Of a DNA stretch of 38,483 nt, positions 28,798-37,805 are shown in pieces. Both the position numbers and the translations under genes were made by a program. The notes under the pieces were generated by a model. The model saw only the letters and a list, made by a program, of their open reading frames with translations. It was not told the DNA's origin and did not search any database. Position 1 is the first letter of the stretch. Every line of letters starts with the position of its first letter. This stretch comes from Nitrospira sp. Lineage in GTDB: Bacteria > Nitrospirota > Nitrospiria > Nitrospirales > Nitrospiraceae. Location: assembly GCA_025934915.1 (NCBI GenBank), contig JAICWG010000017.1:1-38483 (forward strand). Direction: 5' to 3'.

Positions 28798-30513
28798 TTA
28801 ACTAGCTGATTTCAAGGCAGCTCTCAAGAGAGGAGATAGCTCGGGACGCCCCAAAAATGAGAAAAATTGATCATGCACCACCTTTGTGTGGTGAGCATGG
28901 TCACCCGAGAATCGCTTGCCGGCCGCTGTGCGATCCACCGTGTCATACCCCATGCGGACTGCGCAGCGTTCCAACTCTTCTGAGCTTTCGGGAAGCACAT
29001 GGGTCTGGAGATCATGGACCATCTGCAACTTATGTTCGACATCACGCAGGAACAGATAGGCAGCAACCAACGCATCACGGTCTTCAATCGAAAGCAATTT
29101 TTTCTGAGCCAGTCGGTTCAGCGAACCGAGCGTGCTCCGATCCAGCAGTGCCGGCATCTTTCGTCCTACCAAGATTTGAATGGTCTGCACGAAAAACTCG
29201 ATCTCTCGAATCCCGCCGGTCCCCAGCTTCACGTTGCGTTGCGCGTGGCCACGGTCAGTCATTTTGGCGTCGATCATGTCTTTCACCGCGCGTACGTCTT
29301 GCACGATCGTCAATGCCTTATCACGATCCATTTTCTGCCCGGCCCCCAACACGAACGGCTTGACCAGCTTGAGAAACGCCTGCCCGACTTCGTAGGAGCC
29401 GGCCACCGGCGCAGCTTTCAGCAGAGCCAATCGTTCCCAAACCTGTCCACGTGCCGCATAATACTTCTGATACTCTTCCAGCGAGCGAGCCAATTGACCG
29501 ACAGATCCCTCCGCCCGTAACCGCAAATCGACCCTGAAGACGTAGCCTTCTCTGGTGGGTTCGATCAAGACCCTGGTTAATTCGCGAGCGAGAATCTCAA
29601 AATATTCTTCATTTGAAATGCCGACGCCGGCCGGCATGGCGGCACACCCACCTCTTGGCGCTCTGGTTTCCCCATCATGCGACTCGTAGAGGTAGATCAG
29701 ATCGACGTCGGAACTGTAATTCAGTTCGTGTCCCCCTAGTTTGCCCATCCCGATGACCGTGAACTTGGTCTCCATCCATCGTCCCTGCCGGCTTCGATGC
29801 ATGGGAATGCCATACTGCCGCTTGAGATCGGAGTCGACAATCTCGTAGGCGGCGTGAATCAGCAGGCAGGCCAAGTCGGACAATGAGCCGGTTGTCTCCG
29901 GGACTGTGGCGAGGCGGAGGAGATCCCGCACGCCGATGCGCAGCATTTCCCGTCGCTGAAACCGTCGCAGCGCGTCCAACTTCAATTCTTTGGAAGTCAG
30001 GTGCCCGATGCTTTTGCAAAGCGCGCTCTCCATCCCTTTTCGCGTCGGATGTCGTGATAAGACCTCCTCTTCAGCCAACCAATATACCAATGTTGAGTCT
30101 CGGATCAGCGTAAAGGCCAAGGCGTCGCTGCTGCCGAAGATCACACAGAGGAGATCGAGCATGCGCGGCCAACCGCGCAAGTAGTCAAAAACTGACGTGC
30201 GGGATACGTTGTCCAACATGCGCTCCCAGTGGTTCAGCGCCTGATCCGGGTCGGCCGTACGGGAAATCGATTCCATCAACATCGGCAGAATATCAGCCAG
30301 CCGCCGACGTTGAATCGGATCACCCGCCATCGCATCGAGGTTGCGGTCCGCTTGAACGAGATCACGCAGGCCATAGGCGGACAAGATGGCCCGCACTTCC
30401 TCGATATCCCGCTTGGCAGCGAGCAGAATGGGTCTGGGATCTGGTTTGGAAGTGTCGTTCTGAGCGAGAGGGTGGGCTTCTGTGTATACCGGCGGTACAG
30501 ATGGACGACTCAT
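28798..30513 (-). CDS. GlnE-type protein with a single nucleotidyltransferase half (N-half-like)
   Basis: GlnE adds and removes AMP on glutamine synthetase and normally has two nucleotidyltransferase halves in ~950 residues. This protein has 571 residues and one such half: VIGMGKLGGHELNYSSDVDL at 253-272 with metal-ligand Asp269 and Asp271, then VKLGTGGIREIEFFVQ and a helical block with LFLRDVEHKLQMVHDLQTHV. The motif text resembles the N-terminal (adenyl-removing) half. The partner half is on the other strand next door. A TATAAT lies 8 nt before the ATG. It is best treated as a separate, intact gene. Confidence 0.8.
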   Translation of the reverse strand: MSRPSVPPVYTEAHPLAQNDTSKPDPRPILLAAKRDIEEVRAILSAYGLRDLVQADRNLDAMAGDPIQRRRLADILPMLMESISRTADPDQALNHWERMLDNVSRTSVFDYLRGWPRMLDLLCVIFGSSDALAFTLIRDSTLVYWLAEEEVLSRHPTRKGMESALCKSIGHLTSKELKLDALRRFQRREMLRIGVRDLLRLATVPETTGSLSDLACLLIHAAYEIVDSDLKRQYGIPMHRSRQGRWMETKFTVIGMGKLGGHELNYSSDVDLIYLYESHDGETRAPRGGCAAMPAGVGISNEEYFEILARELTRVLIEPTREGYVFRVDLRLRAEGSVGQLARSLEEYQKYYAARGQVWERLALLKAAPVAGSYEVGQAFLKLVKPFVLGAGQKMDRDKALTIVQDVRAVKDMIDAKMTDRGHAQRNVKLGTGGIREIEFFVQTIQILVGRKMPALLDRSTLGSLNRLAQKKLLSIEDRDALVAAYLFLRDVEHKLQMVHDLQTHVLPESSEELERCAVRMGYDTVDRTAAGKRFSGDHAHHTKVVHDQFFSFLGRPELSPLLRAALKSAS

Positions 30514-30521
30514 GGCGCGGC

Positions 30522-30527
30522 ATTATA
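30522..30527 (-). promoter_or_regulatory. -10 box of the minus-strand GlnE-type gene
   Basis: A perfect TATAAT on the minus strand ends 8 nt before the ATG at 30511-30513. The expected transcription start, 6-8 nt downstream, lies within two bases of the ATG. The -35 (TTGTGC, 17 nt upstream) is weak. No ribosome site can fit, so a leaderless mRNA is inferred. Confidence 0.55.
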
Positions 30528-30564
30528 CTGACAGGTTCCTCTACGCACAATGAACCCATTCGGG

Positions 30565-30570
30565 TATACT
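30565..30570 (+). promoter_or_regulatory. -10 box of the plus-strand GlnE-type gene
   Basis: TATACT lies 7 nt before the ATG at 30578. As on the other strand the transcription start would fall almost on the start codon. No clear -35 is seen (TACGCA at 17 nt). The two divergent -10 boxes are only 37 bp apart, so the two promoters must overlap and probably compete. Confidence 0.5.
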
Positions 30571-30577
30571 GAAACGT

Positions 30578-32857
30578 ATGCCGATAGGCTCGCCTGATCA
30601 CACATCGCTTCTCAACTCAGTTCGTCTGCTCTGTCCTGACATTCCATCCGATGTGCTTCAAGATTTTTTCGCCCGCATGGACCAGGAATACTTCCGACGG
30701 TTCGAACCTCCGGCGATTGCCGAGCACGTTCGATTGACGGCTCAACTGACGCCGGAGCGCCTCTGCGCAATCGCCTTTGCCGAACAGCTGGACAAGCGGT
30801 TTGAGATCACGGTCGTGGCCTACGATTACTTCTCCGAATTTGCCACGATTTGCGGCTTGCTCTCCGCGTTCGGCCTCAACATTGAGGAAGGGCATATCTA
30901 TACATTTGCCGAAAAGACCGTTCCGCAGTCCGCCCGCGCCAGCTGGACAGGATACGGACCGCGTGTCCTCGCAAAGGGGAGCCCTGGTCTGAGCAGAAAA
31001 AAAATCGTGGATATGTTCCGCGTCTTGCCGGTGCCAGGCGCAGAGCTGGGCATGACTCAACAGAAGCAATTGTCAGACGCGCTCCGTTCGGTGATCACAC
31101 TGCTTGACACAGGACAGTTCGAAGAGGCGCGGTTTGCGGTGAATCGGCGTCTGGTCGAACAGCTCGGCAAGCGGCGTGGGTCCTTCAGCGGTCTGCTCCA
31201 TCCGGTGCAGATCACGTTCGACAACAGCCAATCCCCCACCGACACCGTCATGGACATCCGGTCGGACGATACTCCCGCTTTTTTGTATGCCTTCGCCAAC
31301 GCTCTCGCGATGCGCAACGTGTACATCTCTAAAGCGCAGTTCGACCTCGAGGACGGAAAGATTCATGATCGCTTTTATGTCCGCAACCGCCACGGCCAGA
31401 AGCTCACCGATACGGCTGATCAGCAACAGTTGCGCCTGACGGCCGTCCTCATCAAGCAGTTCACCCATGCCCTCACCTGGGCCCCCGACCCGACCAAAGC
31501 CCTGGAGGCCTTCGACCAGTTCCTTGATCTGACGGTGCAACAGGCAAAAGGCAAGGCTCAGCAAGAAGCCTTGGCCTTTCTGAGTGATAAGAAGACCTTC
31601 CCTCTGCTCGCTCGTCTGCTCGGCGCGAGCGATTTTCTCTGGGAAGATTTTCTGCGTCGCCAATACAGCAATCTCCTGCCGCTCCTGCAAGACTACCGGG
31701 ATGCGCCTCTCATGACGCCACGAGCGACGCTTCGCAAAGAACTTGATCGCCTGGTGAACCGGGCCAAAACAGACGAGGCAAGGAAAGCGGCGCTGAACAG
31801 CTTCAAGGATCGCGAGTTGTTCCGCATCGACATGAAACATATCGTCGAGCCAAGCACTGCGCTGCCTGATTTTTCCGCTGCCCTGACTCAACTGGCTGAA
31901 ATCATCGTCGATCGGAGCTTGAAGGACTGCCAAGCTAAGCTGAACAAGTTGTATGGCCCACCGCGCTTGGCGAACAAGAAACCCTGTCCCTTCACCATCC
32001 TCGGCTTGGGCAAGTTCGGCGGCAAGGAACTGGGCTATGCCTCCGATATTGAAGTGATGTTTGTCTATGGCGACGCAGGCCGGACCGGCGGCAAGCAATC
32101 GATCGAGAACAGCGAATACTTTGAACGGCTCGGCGCCGAACTCTTACAGTGGATTGAGGCCAAACAAGAGGGCATCTTTCATCTAGATGTACGCCTCCGA
32201 CCCCACGGGGGAAAGGGCTCGCTGACAAATCCGTTCGACGAGATCACGAGCTACTATAGCGACTACGGCCTTGCCGCCGCCTTCGAACGCCAGTCATTGA
32301 TCAAATTGCGGCATGTGGCGGGCGATGCCACCGTCGGAAAGCGAGTCGAAGCCCATCGTGATAGCTATGTCTACAGCGGTAAACCTTGGGATCTTCGTGT
32401 CGCCCTCGACTTGCGTCGTCAACAGTTGAAGCAACTCGTGGAGCGAGGCACGATCAACCTCAAACATAGCAGCGGAGGAATTGTCGATATCGAATATGCG
32501 GTCCAATACTTCCAGATCATGCATGGCCATCGGTTTCCGGTCCTGCGCACCCCTAACACCATGCAGGCGCTGGCTGCTCTCGTCGATTGTGGTATTGTCA
32601 CGAGGCAAGACGGCGAGACTCTTCGCAAGGCCTATTTCTTCATCCGGATGCTCATCGACGGCCTCCGCATGGTCCGCGGCAATGCCAAAGATCGCGTCCT
32701 CCCATCCATTGGTTCCGACGAGTTCATCTTCCTCGCCCGTCGCGTAGGCTATACCACTGACGACTGGCAAGCAGGGGCAAGACATTTGGAAACGGATGTT
32801 CAGGAGCATATGGGAAAGGTGAAGGAGTTTTTTACGAGGATGTTTGGAAAGGTGTGA
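30578..32857 (+). CDS. GlnE-type nucleotidyltransferase with two N-terminal ACT-like domains
   Basis: The 759-residue protein begins with a ~70-residue lead. Two GlnD-like ACT domains follow, at about 75-115 (FEITVVAYDYFSEFATICGL then LSAFGLNIEEGHIYTF) and about 225-300 (PAFLYAFANALAMRNVYISK then AQFDLEDGKIHDRFYV). The nucleotidyltransferase core is ILGLGKFGGKELGYASDIEV at 474-493, with Asp490 and Glu492 in place of Asp-x-Asp. SGGIVDIEYAVQYFQIMHGH and a C-terminal helical block follow. The core resembles the C-terminal (adenylylating) half of GlnE. ACT domains in GlnD bind glutamine; a similar role here is inference. It is divergent from the N-half-like gene. Confidence 0.8.
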   Translation: MPIGSPDHTSLLNSVRLLCPDIPSDVLQDFFARMDQEYFRRFEPPAIAEHVRLTAQLTPERLCAIAFAEQLDKRFEITVVAYDYFSEFATICGLLSAFGLNIEEGHIYTFAEKTVPQSARASWTGYGPRVLAKGSPGLSRKKIVDMFRVLPVPGAELGMTQQKQLSDALRSVITLLDTGQFEEARFAVNRRLVEQLGKRRGSFSGLLHPVQITFDNSQSPTDTVMDIRSDDTPAFLYAFANALAMRNVYISKAQFDLEDGKIHDRFYVRNRHGQKLTDTADQQQLRLTAVLIKQFTHALTWAPDPTKALEAFDQFLDLTVQQAKGKAQQEALAFLSDKKTFPLLARLLGASDFLWEDFLRRQYSNLLPLLQDYRDAPLMTPRATLRKELDRLVNRAKTDEARKAALNSFKDRELFRIDMKHIVEPSTALPDFSAALTQLAEIIVDRSLKDCQAKLNKLYGPPRLANKKPCPFTILGLGKFGGKELGYASDIEVMFVYGDAGRTGGKQSIENSEYFERLGAELLQWIEAKQEGIFHLDVRLRPHGGKGSLTNPFDEITSYYSDYGLAAAFERQSLIKLRHVAGDATVGKRVEAHRDSYVYSGKPWDLRVALDLRRQQLKQLVERGTINLKHSSGGIVDIEYAVQYFQIMHGHRFPVLRTPNTMQALAALVDCGIVTRQDGETLRKAYFFIRMLIDGLRMVRGNAKDRVLPSIGSDEFIFLARRVGYTTDDWQAGARHLETDVQEHMGKVKEFFTRMFGKV

Positions 32858-33189
32858 CTGCGGGTAAGGATGAAGAACCGTCGTGCGCGACCATTCCTCC
32901 TAAGGGCCATGCTGCAACGGCTCAAACTGCTTCATGAGGCAGGTAAACTCGGCCCGATATTGAAATAGTCTTCGGTACGTAAAATCGACTTCTCTTCAGC
33001 TACCGAATAAACCCGCGTCGTTGTCCGACCCTCAGTCGAGAATCACACCTCCACACGGCTCACGGTTCTTCAATGGCGCAATTGGTACGAATTTCTCCCT
33101 CCAAAGTTGGGCTGTTTTCCAGTACTTCCCTAGATATCCTTCGCCGGCACGCCAAATAGTGTCCAACTTGTTCAGCGAGGTAACGGCTC
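32858..33189. other. 332 bp intergenic region, no gene recognised
   Basis: Only a 32-codon frame (32870-32968, MKNRRARPFLLRAMLQRLKL) lies here, with no family and no good ribosome site. No hairpin followed by a T-run was seen after the GlnE-type gene. The last ~20 nt hold GAGG, the ribosome site of the Kelch lipoprotein. Confidence 0.5.
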
Positions 33190-34227
33190 ATGATCTCCGG
33201 TGAACGCCTCAAGCGATTCATCCGTTCAGGATTCCTGCTCACTCCACTCTTTCTTCTTGCCTGTTCAAGTGGTGGTGGAGAAGAAAACGTCCCGTCAGGC
33301 TCCTCATTGACACCTGCAGGCCCTCCGATTACATGGGCACTGAAGAACCCAATGCCGACACCTCGCACAGAATTTGGCGTGGCGACAGTCAACAATAAGA
33401 TCTATGCGGTCGGAGGGTACTCGAACTCGGGATCGGTTCTCCGAACAGTGGAAGAATATGATCCCGCTACAGACAGTTGGGCTCGCAAAGCAGACATGCC
33501 GACCCCGCGCCGCCAACTGATCGTCGTCTCTGTCAATAACAAAATCTATGCGATCGGCGGAGTCAACTTCTCCTGGGACCCGAATAGGTTGATCTATTCT
33601 TATTCCACGGAAGAATACAATCCCGCCACCAACACATGGGCCTCGAAAGCCTCCATGCCGACTGGTGGAACAGTGAACAGAGTGCTCGGGAATCGCTTTA
33701 TCGGTGGGGCTGTTGCAAACGAAAAGATCTATGTCGCAGCCCACAACAATCCTGGGACGCTCTCACCGATCACACACGCACTCGAGTACGATCCTGTCAC
33801 AAATGTGTGGACGAGTAAGACACAACCTCCGTTTAGTTACACGCGGTATACGGTGGCATCCTTGCATAACAAGGTGTATGCCCTTTCCGATATCGGAGAA
33901 CTGGCAGAATATGATCCCCTGAAAGATAGCTGGATCATCCGGCCTCCATTATCAACACCCCGGTTCCGCACCAGCCTTGCCTCCGTTGGAGGGAAACTGC
34001 TTTCCATCGGCGGAGGGCGGAACTCCTCTCCGGTCGATATTGTGGAACAGTATGATCCTGAGACCCAGAACTGGGCCTTGAGAGCGTCCATGGTTTCTCC
34101 CCGCGTCTCAGTTGCAGTCGGAGAGGCGCTCGGCAAGCTTTACGCGATTGGTGGGTCCTCAAATGCCAGCGAGACCTTCCCTTCTCCCCTTGCTACGGTA
34201 GAAGAAGGCACACCCACGGTTGATTAA
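33190..34227 (+). CDS. Kelch-repeat lipoprotein
   Basis: The 345-residue protein has a lipoprotein signal ending FLLAC (Cys25) and about six Kelch repeats. Examples are NNKIYAVGGYSNSGSVLRTV then EEYDPATDSW, NNKIYAIGGVNFSWDPNRLI, LHNKVYALSDIGELAEYDPL, GGKLLSIGGGRNSSPVDIVE and GKLYAIGGSSNASETF. Each has the Gly-Gly and the spaced Tyr/Trp of the family, and together they should make one beta-propeller. GAGG lies 9 nt before the ATG. It is probably a surface or periplasmic binding propeller. No enzyme motif is seen. Confidence 0.88.
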   Translation: MISGERLKRFIRSGFLLTPLFLLACSSGGGEENVPSGSSLTPAGPPITWALKNPMPTPRTEFGVATVNNKIYAVGGYSNSGSVLRTVEEYDPATDSWARKADMPTPRRQLIVVSVNNKIYAIGGVNFSWDPNRLIYSYSTEEYNPATNTWASKASMPTGGTVNRVLGNRFIGGAVANEKIYVAAHNNPGTLSPITHALEYDPVTNVWTSKTQPPFSYTRYTVASLHNKVYALSDIGELAEYDPLKDSWIIRPPLSTPRFRTSLASVGGKLLSIGGGRNSSPVDIVEQYDPETQNWALRASMVSPRVSVAVGEALGKLYAIGGSSNASETFPSPLATVEEGTPTVD

Positions 34228-34248
34228 CGCCCTCCCCCTGTTTTCTTT

Positions 34249-34309
34249 CCCACCCATACAGGACCTGCGCCACTTTCTTTCTCAATTTCGTGCCTTAAGC
34301 TTGGGTGGG
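34249..34309 (+). other. CCCACCC/GGGTGGG inverted repeat after the Kelch gene
   Basis: CCCACCC (34249-34255) and GGGTGGG (34303-34309) are perfect complements 47 nt apart, between the Kelch and HDOD genes. The pyrimidine-rich loop (CTTTCTTTCTC) has no other feature. A large hairpin or a chance pair; weak. Confidence 0.25.
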
Positions 34310-34350
34310 TTCTGACCGATACAACTTCTGCCCCTCAATCAGGAACCCCT

Positions 34351-35922
34351 ATGACTTCGTCAAACATGGCCACGGAATCTGCCTTCATCGACTCAATCCG
34401 CCCTCGCCTCCATCAAAAACTCAGACCCCTCGTCGACGAATCCAGCCGCTGTCTTCCTATCTTGCAGTCAACTTGTCAACAAATTCTGAATCACATGGGA
34501 CCGCAGTCCAACGCCGTGAATCTTGCCCAGGGGATCAGCCGAGACCATGGGCTGACGTGTAAAGTTCTGCAAGTGGCGAACAGCATCGCCTACAGCCCGC
34601 AGCAAACGATTGTGTCGGTCCCCCATGCTGTCAGTTGGCTCGGGCTCGACACTGTTCGGTCTCTCGTGGCTGCGGCACATCTTGTCGAACAACTGCAACA
34701 TTGGCCGGTTCGCCAACAGGAGTTCCGAACCCTGATCGCCAAGTCTCTCCTCTCTGCAACCCATGCCTGCGAATTAGGAATGGCTACCGGATACCCACAG
34801 CCGGGGCAGTTGTTTACCGGCGCCCTCCTGTACTCGATCGGAGATTTGGCCATTGCCTACCAGGACCCTGACCTCTTTCTCGCTCTCCAGGTTATTTCCA
34901 AAACAATCAAGTGCCCGGCGGAATGTGTGCTTCAAGAGACGCGCCTCATCGGTGTGTCACGGCTGACCTTGGCCCAAGCATTGGCCCACCTGTGGAAGCT
35001 ACCGGACGATCTGATCGAGCTCTTCCGTCATCCAGAGGGTCTACCGATGGAGCATTGGCAAAGTGGGCTCCACACCTACCGAGGTATCGTCGTCGGTTCC
35101 ATTCGGCTGGTCGAGGTGTTGACCGGCCCCGCTCCACGGACCGCTATTGAGGAAGCCAAGAAAACTCTCCAGATCGGAAGCGGACTCTCTTCTGGCCCAT
35201 TCACGGATTTGATGATTCGAGCCATGGATCGAGGGCGCCAACTCATCCGTTCAATGGGGTTGGCAATCGACTCCCTCGATGAAGCCATGTCCTCATCACA
35301 CGAACAGAACGCCACGGAATCGATCCCGCACCAGCCCCCCATCAAACCGACGATCGGCAAAGAACAGGCGATGTTCCCACCGCGAAATGAATCGGCTACT
35401 CCCATTCGGACCAAGCCGCTTGAAACACTCCAAGCCTTTCAGGACTCGCTGCAAGCTGCTAAAGATCCCAATGGCTTGCTCGGGACATTTGTACAATCCC
35501 TCCATCGGGATACCGGATTTGACCGTGTAGGCCTGGCACTCCTGAACCAAAACGATAGTGATCTGCTGGTCGGAAGACTGGTGCTTGGTGCGAATCCTCC
35601 AGCACCCTACCTCCGATCCCTATCAGGCTCACTCAGCCGAGAGCACCAGTTTTTTCTCACGGTTCTCAAGCGAGTCGATTCACTCCTTGTCCCCAACTTT
35701 TCAAACCAGATAGGCGGGACTTTGAAGCAGGACTTTATCGAGGTTTGGAAACCAACATCGGCGATCGTGGCGCCGTTGCGGGTGGGAACAAAACCGATTG
35801 GGCTCATCTACTGTGATCGAGTCACAACCAGCCAACCGGTGCCATCCCACGACTATCAGGTATTTCAGCTATTTTTCGCCCAGACGACGCTGGTTCTGAA
35901 TCGATTGGCCGGCATACTGTAA
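34351..35922 (+). CDS. HDOD-GAF signalling protein
   Basis: The 523-residue cytoplasmic protein has an HDOD domain at about 38-235 (LAQGISRDHGLTCKVLQVAN, SVPHAVSWLGLDTVRSLVAA). The HD pair is lost: GALLYSIGDLAIAY stands where HD-hydrolases read 'GLLHDIG'. A low-complexity linker follows (about 300-370), then a GAF domain at about 375-520 (GFDRVGLALLNQNDSDLLVG, SAIVAPLRVGTKPIGLIYCD). Such proteins act in signalling without phosphodiesterase activity. AGGAAC precedes the ATG. It is convergent with a second HDOD gene. Confidence 0.87.
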   Translation: MTSSNMATESAFIDSIRPRLHQKLRPLVDESSRCLPILQSTCQQILNHMGPQSNAVNLAQGISRDHGLTCKVLQVANSIAYSPQQTIVSVPHAVSWLGLDTVRSLVAAAHLVEQLQHWPVRQQEFRTLIAKSLLSATHACELGMATGYPQPGQLFTGALLYSIGDLAIAYQDPDLFLALQVISKTIKCPAECVLQETRLIGVSRLTLAQALAHLWKLPDDLIELFRHPEGLPMEHWQSGLHTYRGIVVGSIRLVEVLTGPAPRTAIEEAKKTLQIGSGLSSGPFTDLMIRAMDRGRQLIRSMGLAIDSLDEAMSSSHEQNATESIPHQPPIKPTIGKEQAMFPPRNESATPIRTKPLETLQAFQDSLQAAKDPNGLLGTFVQSLHRDTGFDRVGLALLNQNDSDLLVGRLVLGANPPAPYLRSLSGSLSREHQFFLTVLKRVDSLLVPNFSNQIGGTLKQDFIEVWKPTSAIVAPLRVGTKPIGLIYCDRVTTSQPVPSHDYQVFQLFFAQTTLVLNRLAGIL

Positions 35923-36039
35923 CTTGAAACCTAACCGGTGGAGATTCCCCTCGGCAGTCAGCCTCTCTCCGAATCCCATCGAAGAGCACACATCAAGCGG
36001 TCGGTCTGCTATTTTCGGCCCCAGTAATTTTCTGCCAAG

Positions 36040-36897
36040 CTACGCGGCCATGACACGAGGATGGATCAGCGCTAGGGTGTCTTGTAGCTTAGCCCGGACA
36101 TCCGTAAGCAGTGCAGGGAGGTTGGCCGGCACAAACCGTGTGGCGGTGACGGCATGGGGGCTAAACGGTAATGTCGCAGGACGCCGACTCGGCTCGATCT
36201 CTTCGTAGTCGGCGACGACACCGGCCAGATGAACGATGGACGCATGGATGATGAATTCACCGGCGTCGTTTGGGCTCAGTTGACAGCGAATGGCCTGTTC
36301 GATCTGCACGGGCATACCCCAGGACCGAACGAGTTCGGCCCCCACCTCCGCGAAGTCGCACCCGATGTTGGACTGTTCTACCTCGGCCAGAGAAGCTTCG
36401 AGATACCCGGCTTCGATGAGAGCGGATTGGGCCCGCTGCGGGATGGTCTGATAGAGGACGAGATGGCCGATGTCCCGCAGCAGACCTTCGATGAAAAAAC
36501 GCTCACTGTCCTCAATGCCGCAGGATTTGGCGATCCTCCCCGCGAGCAAGGCACAGAGCACGCTCTTGCGCCAGAACGTTGTGACGTCCATGAATTGAAT
36601 CGGCATCCCGGAAAAGGTCCGTCCGACAGTCGTTGCGGCGATGAGATCGTTGATGGCTTGCATACCGACGATGTTGACAGCGCGAGAGATAGTGTCGATC
36701 TGCTTGGGAAACCCATAGAGGGGACTGTTGACGATGCGGAGAAGCCTGGCCGAGATGGCTGGATCGAGCCTAAGGACATCGGCAAGGTCCTCCATGGTCG
36801 AATCGGGGTTATCCACCACGTCCCGCACACGGAAATAGATCTCCGGCAAGGTGAAGACTGTGGTGCAGGACTGAACCAGCTCGCTCGCCAATGGCAT
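36040..36897 (-). CDS. HDOD-domain protein
   Basis: The 285-residue protein is a stand-alone HDOD domain: LRLDPAISARLLRIVNSPLY at about 42-61, GFPKQIDTISRAVNIVGMQA at 62-81, and GLLRDIGHLVLYQ at 138-150. In the last, Arg141-Asp142 replaces the His-Asp of HD hydrolases, so no catalysis is expected. GGAGGAG lies 8 nt before the ATG. The gap to the convergent HDOD-GAF gene (35923-36039) holds nothing notable. Confidence 0.88.
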   Translation of the reverse strand: MPLASELVQSCTTVFTLPEIYFRVRDVVDNPDSTMEDLADVLRLDPAISARLLRIVNSPLYGFPKQIDTISRAVNIVGMQAINDLIAATTVGRTFSGMPIQFMDVTTFWRKSVLCALLAGRIAKSCGIEDSERFFIEGLLRDIGHLVLYQTIPQRAQSALIEAGYLEASLAEVEQSNIGCDFAEVGAELVRSWGMPVQIEQAIRCQLSPNDAGEFIIHASIVHLAGVVADYEEIEPSRRPATLPFSPHAVTATRFVPANLPALLTDVRAKLQDTLALIHPRVMAA

Positions 36898-37372
36898 GAT
36901 GGAAACTCCTCCAGTTATGTTTCGATAGAAACAGCGCTCAACTTCTTATCGGTCATCTACGGAAGAGCCGTGGATGAAGCGATCGGAAGAGAGAAAGACC
37001 TCATGTAATAAAGCGGAATCAAAGGGGCTGAGAGCCGTGTCTAGTCAACGCACTGGCTTTGCGAAACCTTATTCAACCTCTGCATTGTTCTATTTTAGAC
37101 TCATGAGCCGAATATGCAATCTATTCGGATCAACTTTCAGACACAATCGAACCGAAGAGGTATATAGCCTTGGGGCATCGCTTTCTGAGGAGATGCTGCT
37201 CGGCAAGATTTAGCAGAAAAAGGAGTATTCGTTCCCACCGGAGGCGGCAGGAGCACGCGTTACACGATCAAGCGCTAGCAGGGCTTGGGGCATCTCCACT
37301 TTTCTTTTCTTTTCCTACTCTTGACCATGATTCTCTCACCATGTACATTTGACATGTACACGGGAGATAAAC
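36898..37372. other. 475 bp non-coding region before the toxin-antitoxin remnant
   Basis: No gene with a family or a good ribosome site is seen. CCGAATA-N7-TATTCGG (37108-37128) is a perfect 7 bp inverted repeat, a possible operator. A pyrimidine tract (CTTTTCTTTTCTTTTCCTAC) lies at about 37300-37320. The last part holds the antitoxin operator at 37342. Confidence 0.5.
37342..37360 (+). promoter_or_regulatory. Antitoxin operator palindrome
   Basis: TGTACAT (37342-37348) and ATGTACA (37354-37360) are perfect inverted repeats separated by 5 nt, 13 nt before the antitoxin ATG. Type II antitoxins bind such palindromes to repress their own operon. Confidence 0.65.
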
Positions 37373-37608
37373 ATGGGTCCCATCAATATTAAAGACACCA
37401 GGCGCCAGCTCAAGACTCTCCTCGACCGAGTGGAGGCTGGTGAAACCATTGCTATTTCCAGGAGGGGAACCGTGATCGCCAATTGGTGCCTCCTGATACA
37501 CAAACAAGATGCCTCCCCTCGCTTATGACCCTTCGCCGCACCATCAGACCTAAAGGCCGCCCATTGAGCATCCTGGTCCAAGAAGCGCGAATAGAAGACC
37601 GCGCGTGA
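37373..37608 (+). pseudogene. Phd/YefM-type antitoxin, frameshifted
   Basis: From the ATG (GGGAG 6 nt upstream) the frame reads MGPINIKDTRRQLKTLLDRV then EAGETIAISRRGTVIA, the conserved N-terminal half of Phd/YefM antitoxins. It then goes off-family (NWCLLIHKQ) to a TGA at 37526-37528. Another frame continues the family text: QLVPPDTQTRCLPSL then RRTIRPKGRPLSILVQEARI and EDRA, ending TGA at 37606-37608. One missing base near GTGATCGCC|AATTGG explains this. The DNA-binding half may still be made, but the toxin-binding tail is lost. Confidence 0.8.
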
Positions 37609-37718
37609 CCACGTACATCGATACCAGCGTACTCGCCGCATATTATTGTCCTGAGCCGCTCAGCATCCTGGCCGAACAGACCTTGCGACGGCTCCCTTCA
37701 CCGGTGAGCAGATCTTGA
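37605..37718 (+). pseudogene. PIN-domain (VapC-type) toxin, truncated
   Basis: A GTG at 37605-37607 overlaps the end of the antitoxin frame as GTGA. The 37 residues begin VTTYIDTSVLAAYYCPEPLS, the PIN N-terminus with the first catalytic Asp (YIDTSVL). They stop at PSPVSRS, where the family goes on for about 90 more residues. What follows (37719-37805) has no PIN text. The toxin cannot be active. Confidence 0.75.
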
Positions 37719-37805
37719 ACTGTGCAGGGCCAACGTATTACACCAGAGTCCAATGCACAGAACAAGATGTGACCCCAATGAATCTCATATATGACCTGGC
37801 CTCAC

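Noticed and set aside
31073..32098. 341-codon open frame on the minus strand inside the GlnE-type gene
   Set aside because: Antisense shadow of a well-supported gene with strong codon bias; the translation resembles no known family.
32870..32968. 32-codon frame after the second GlnE-type gene
   Set aside because: Too short, no family, no good ribosome site; probably chance.
36229..37008. 259-codon open frame on the plus strand opposite the HDOD gene
   Set aside because: It is antisense to a clear HDOD gene for most of its length and has no family likeness or ribosome site.
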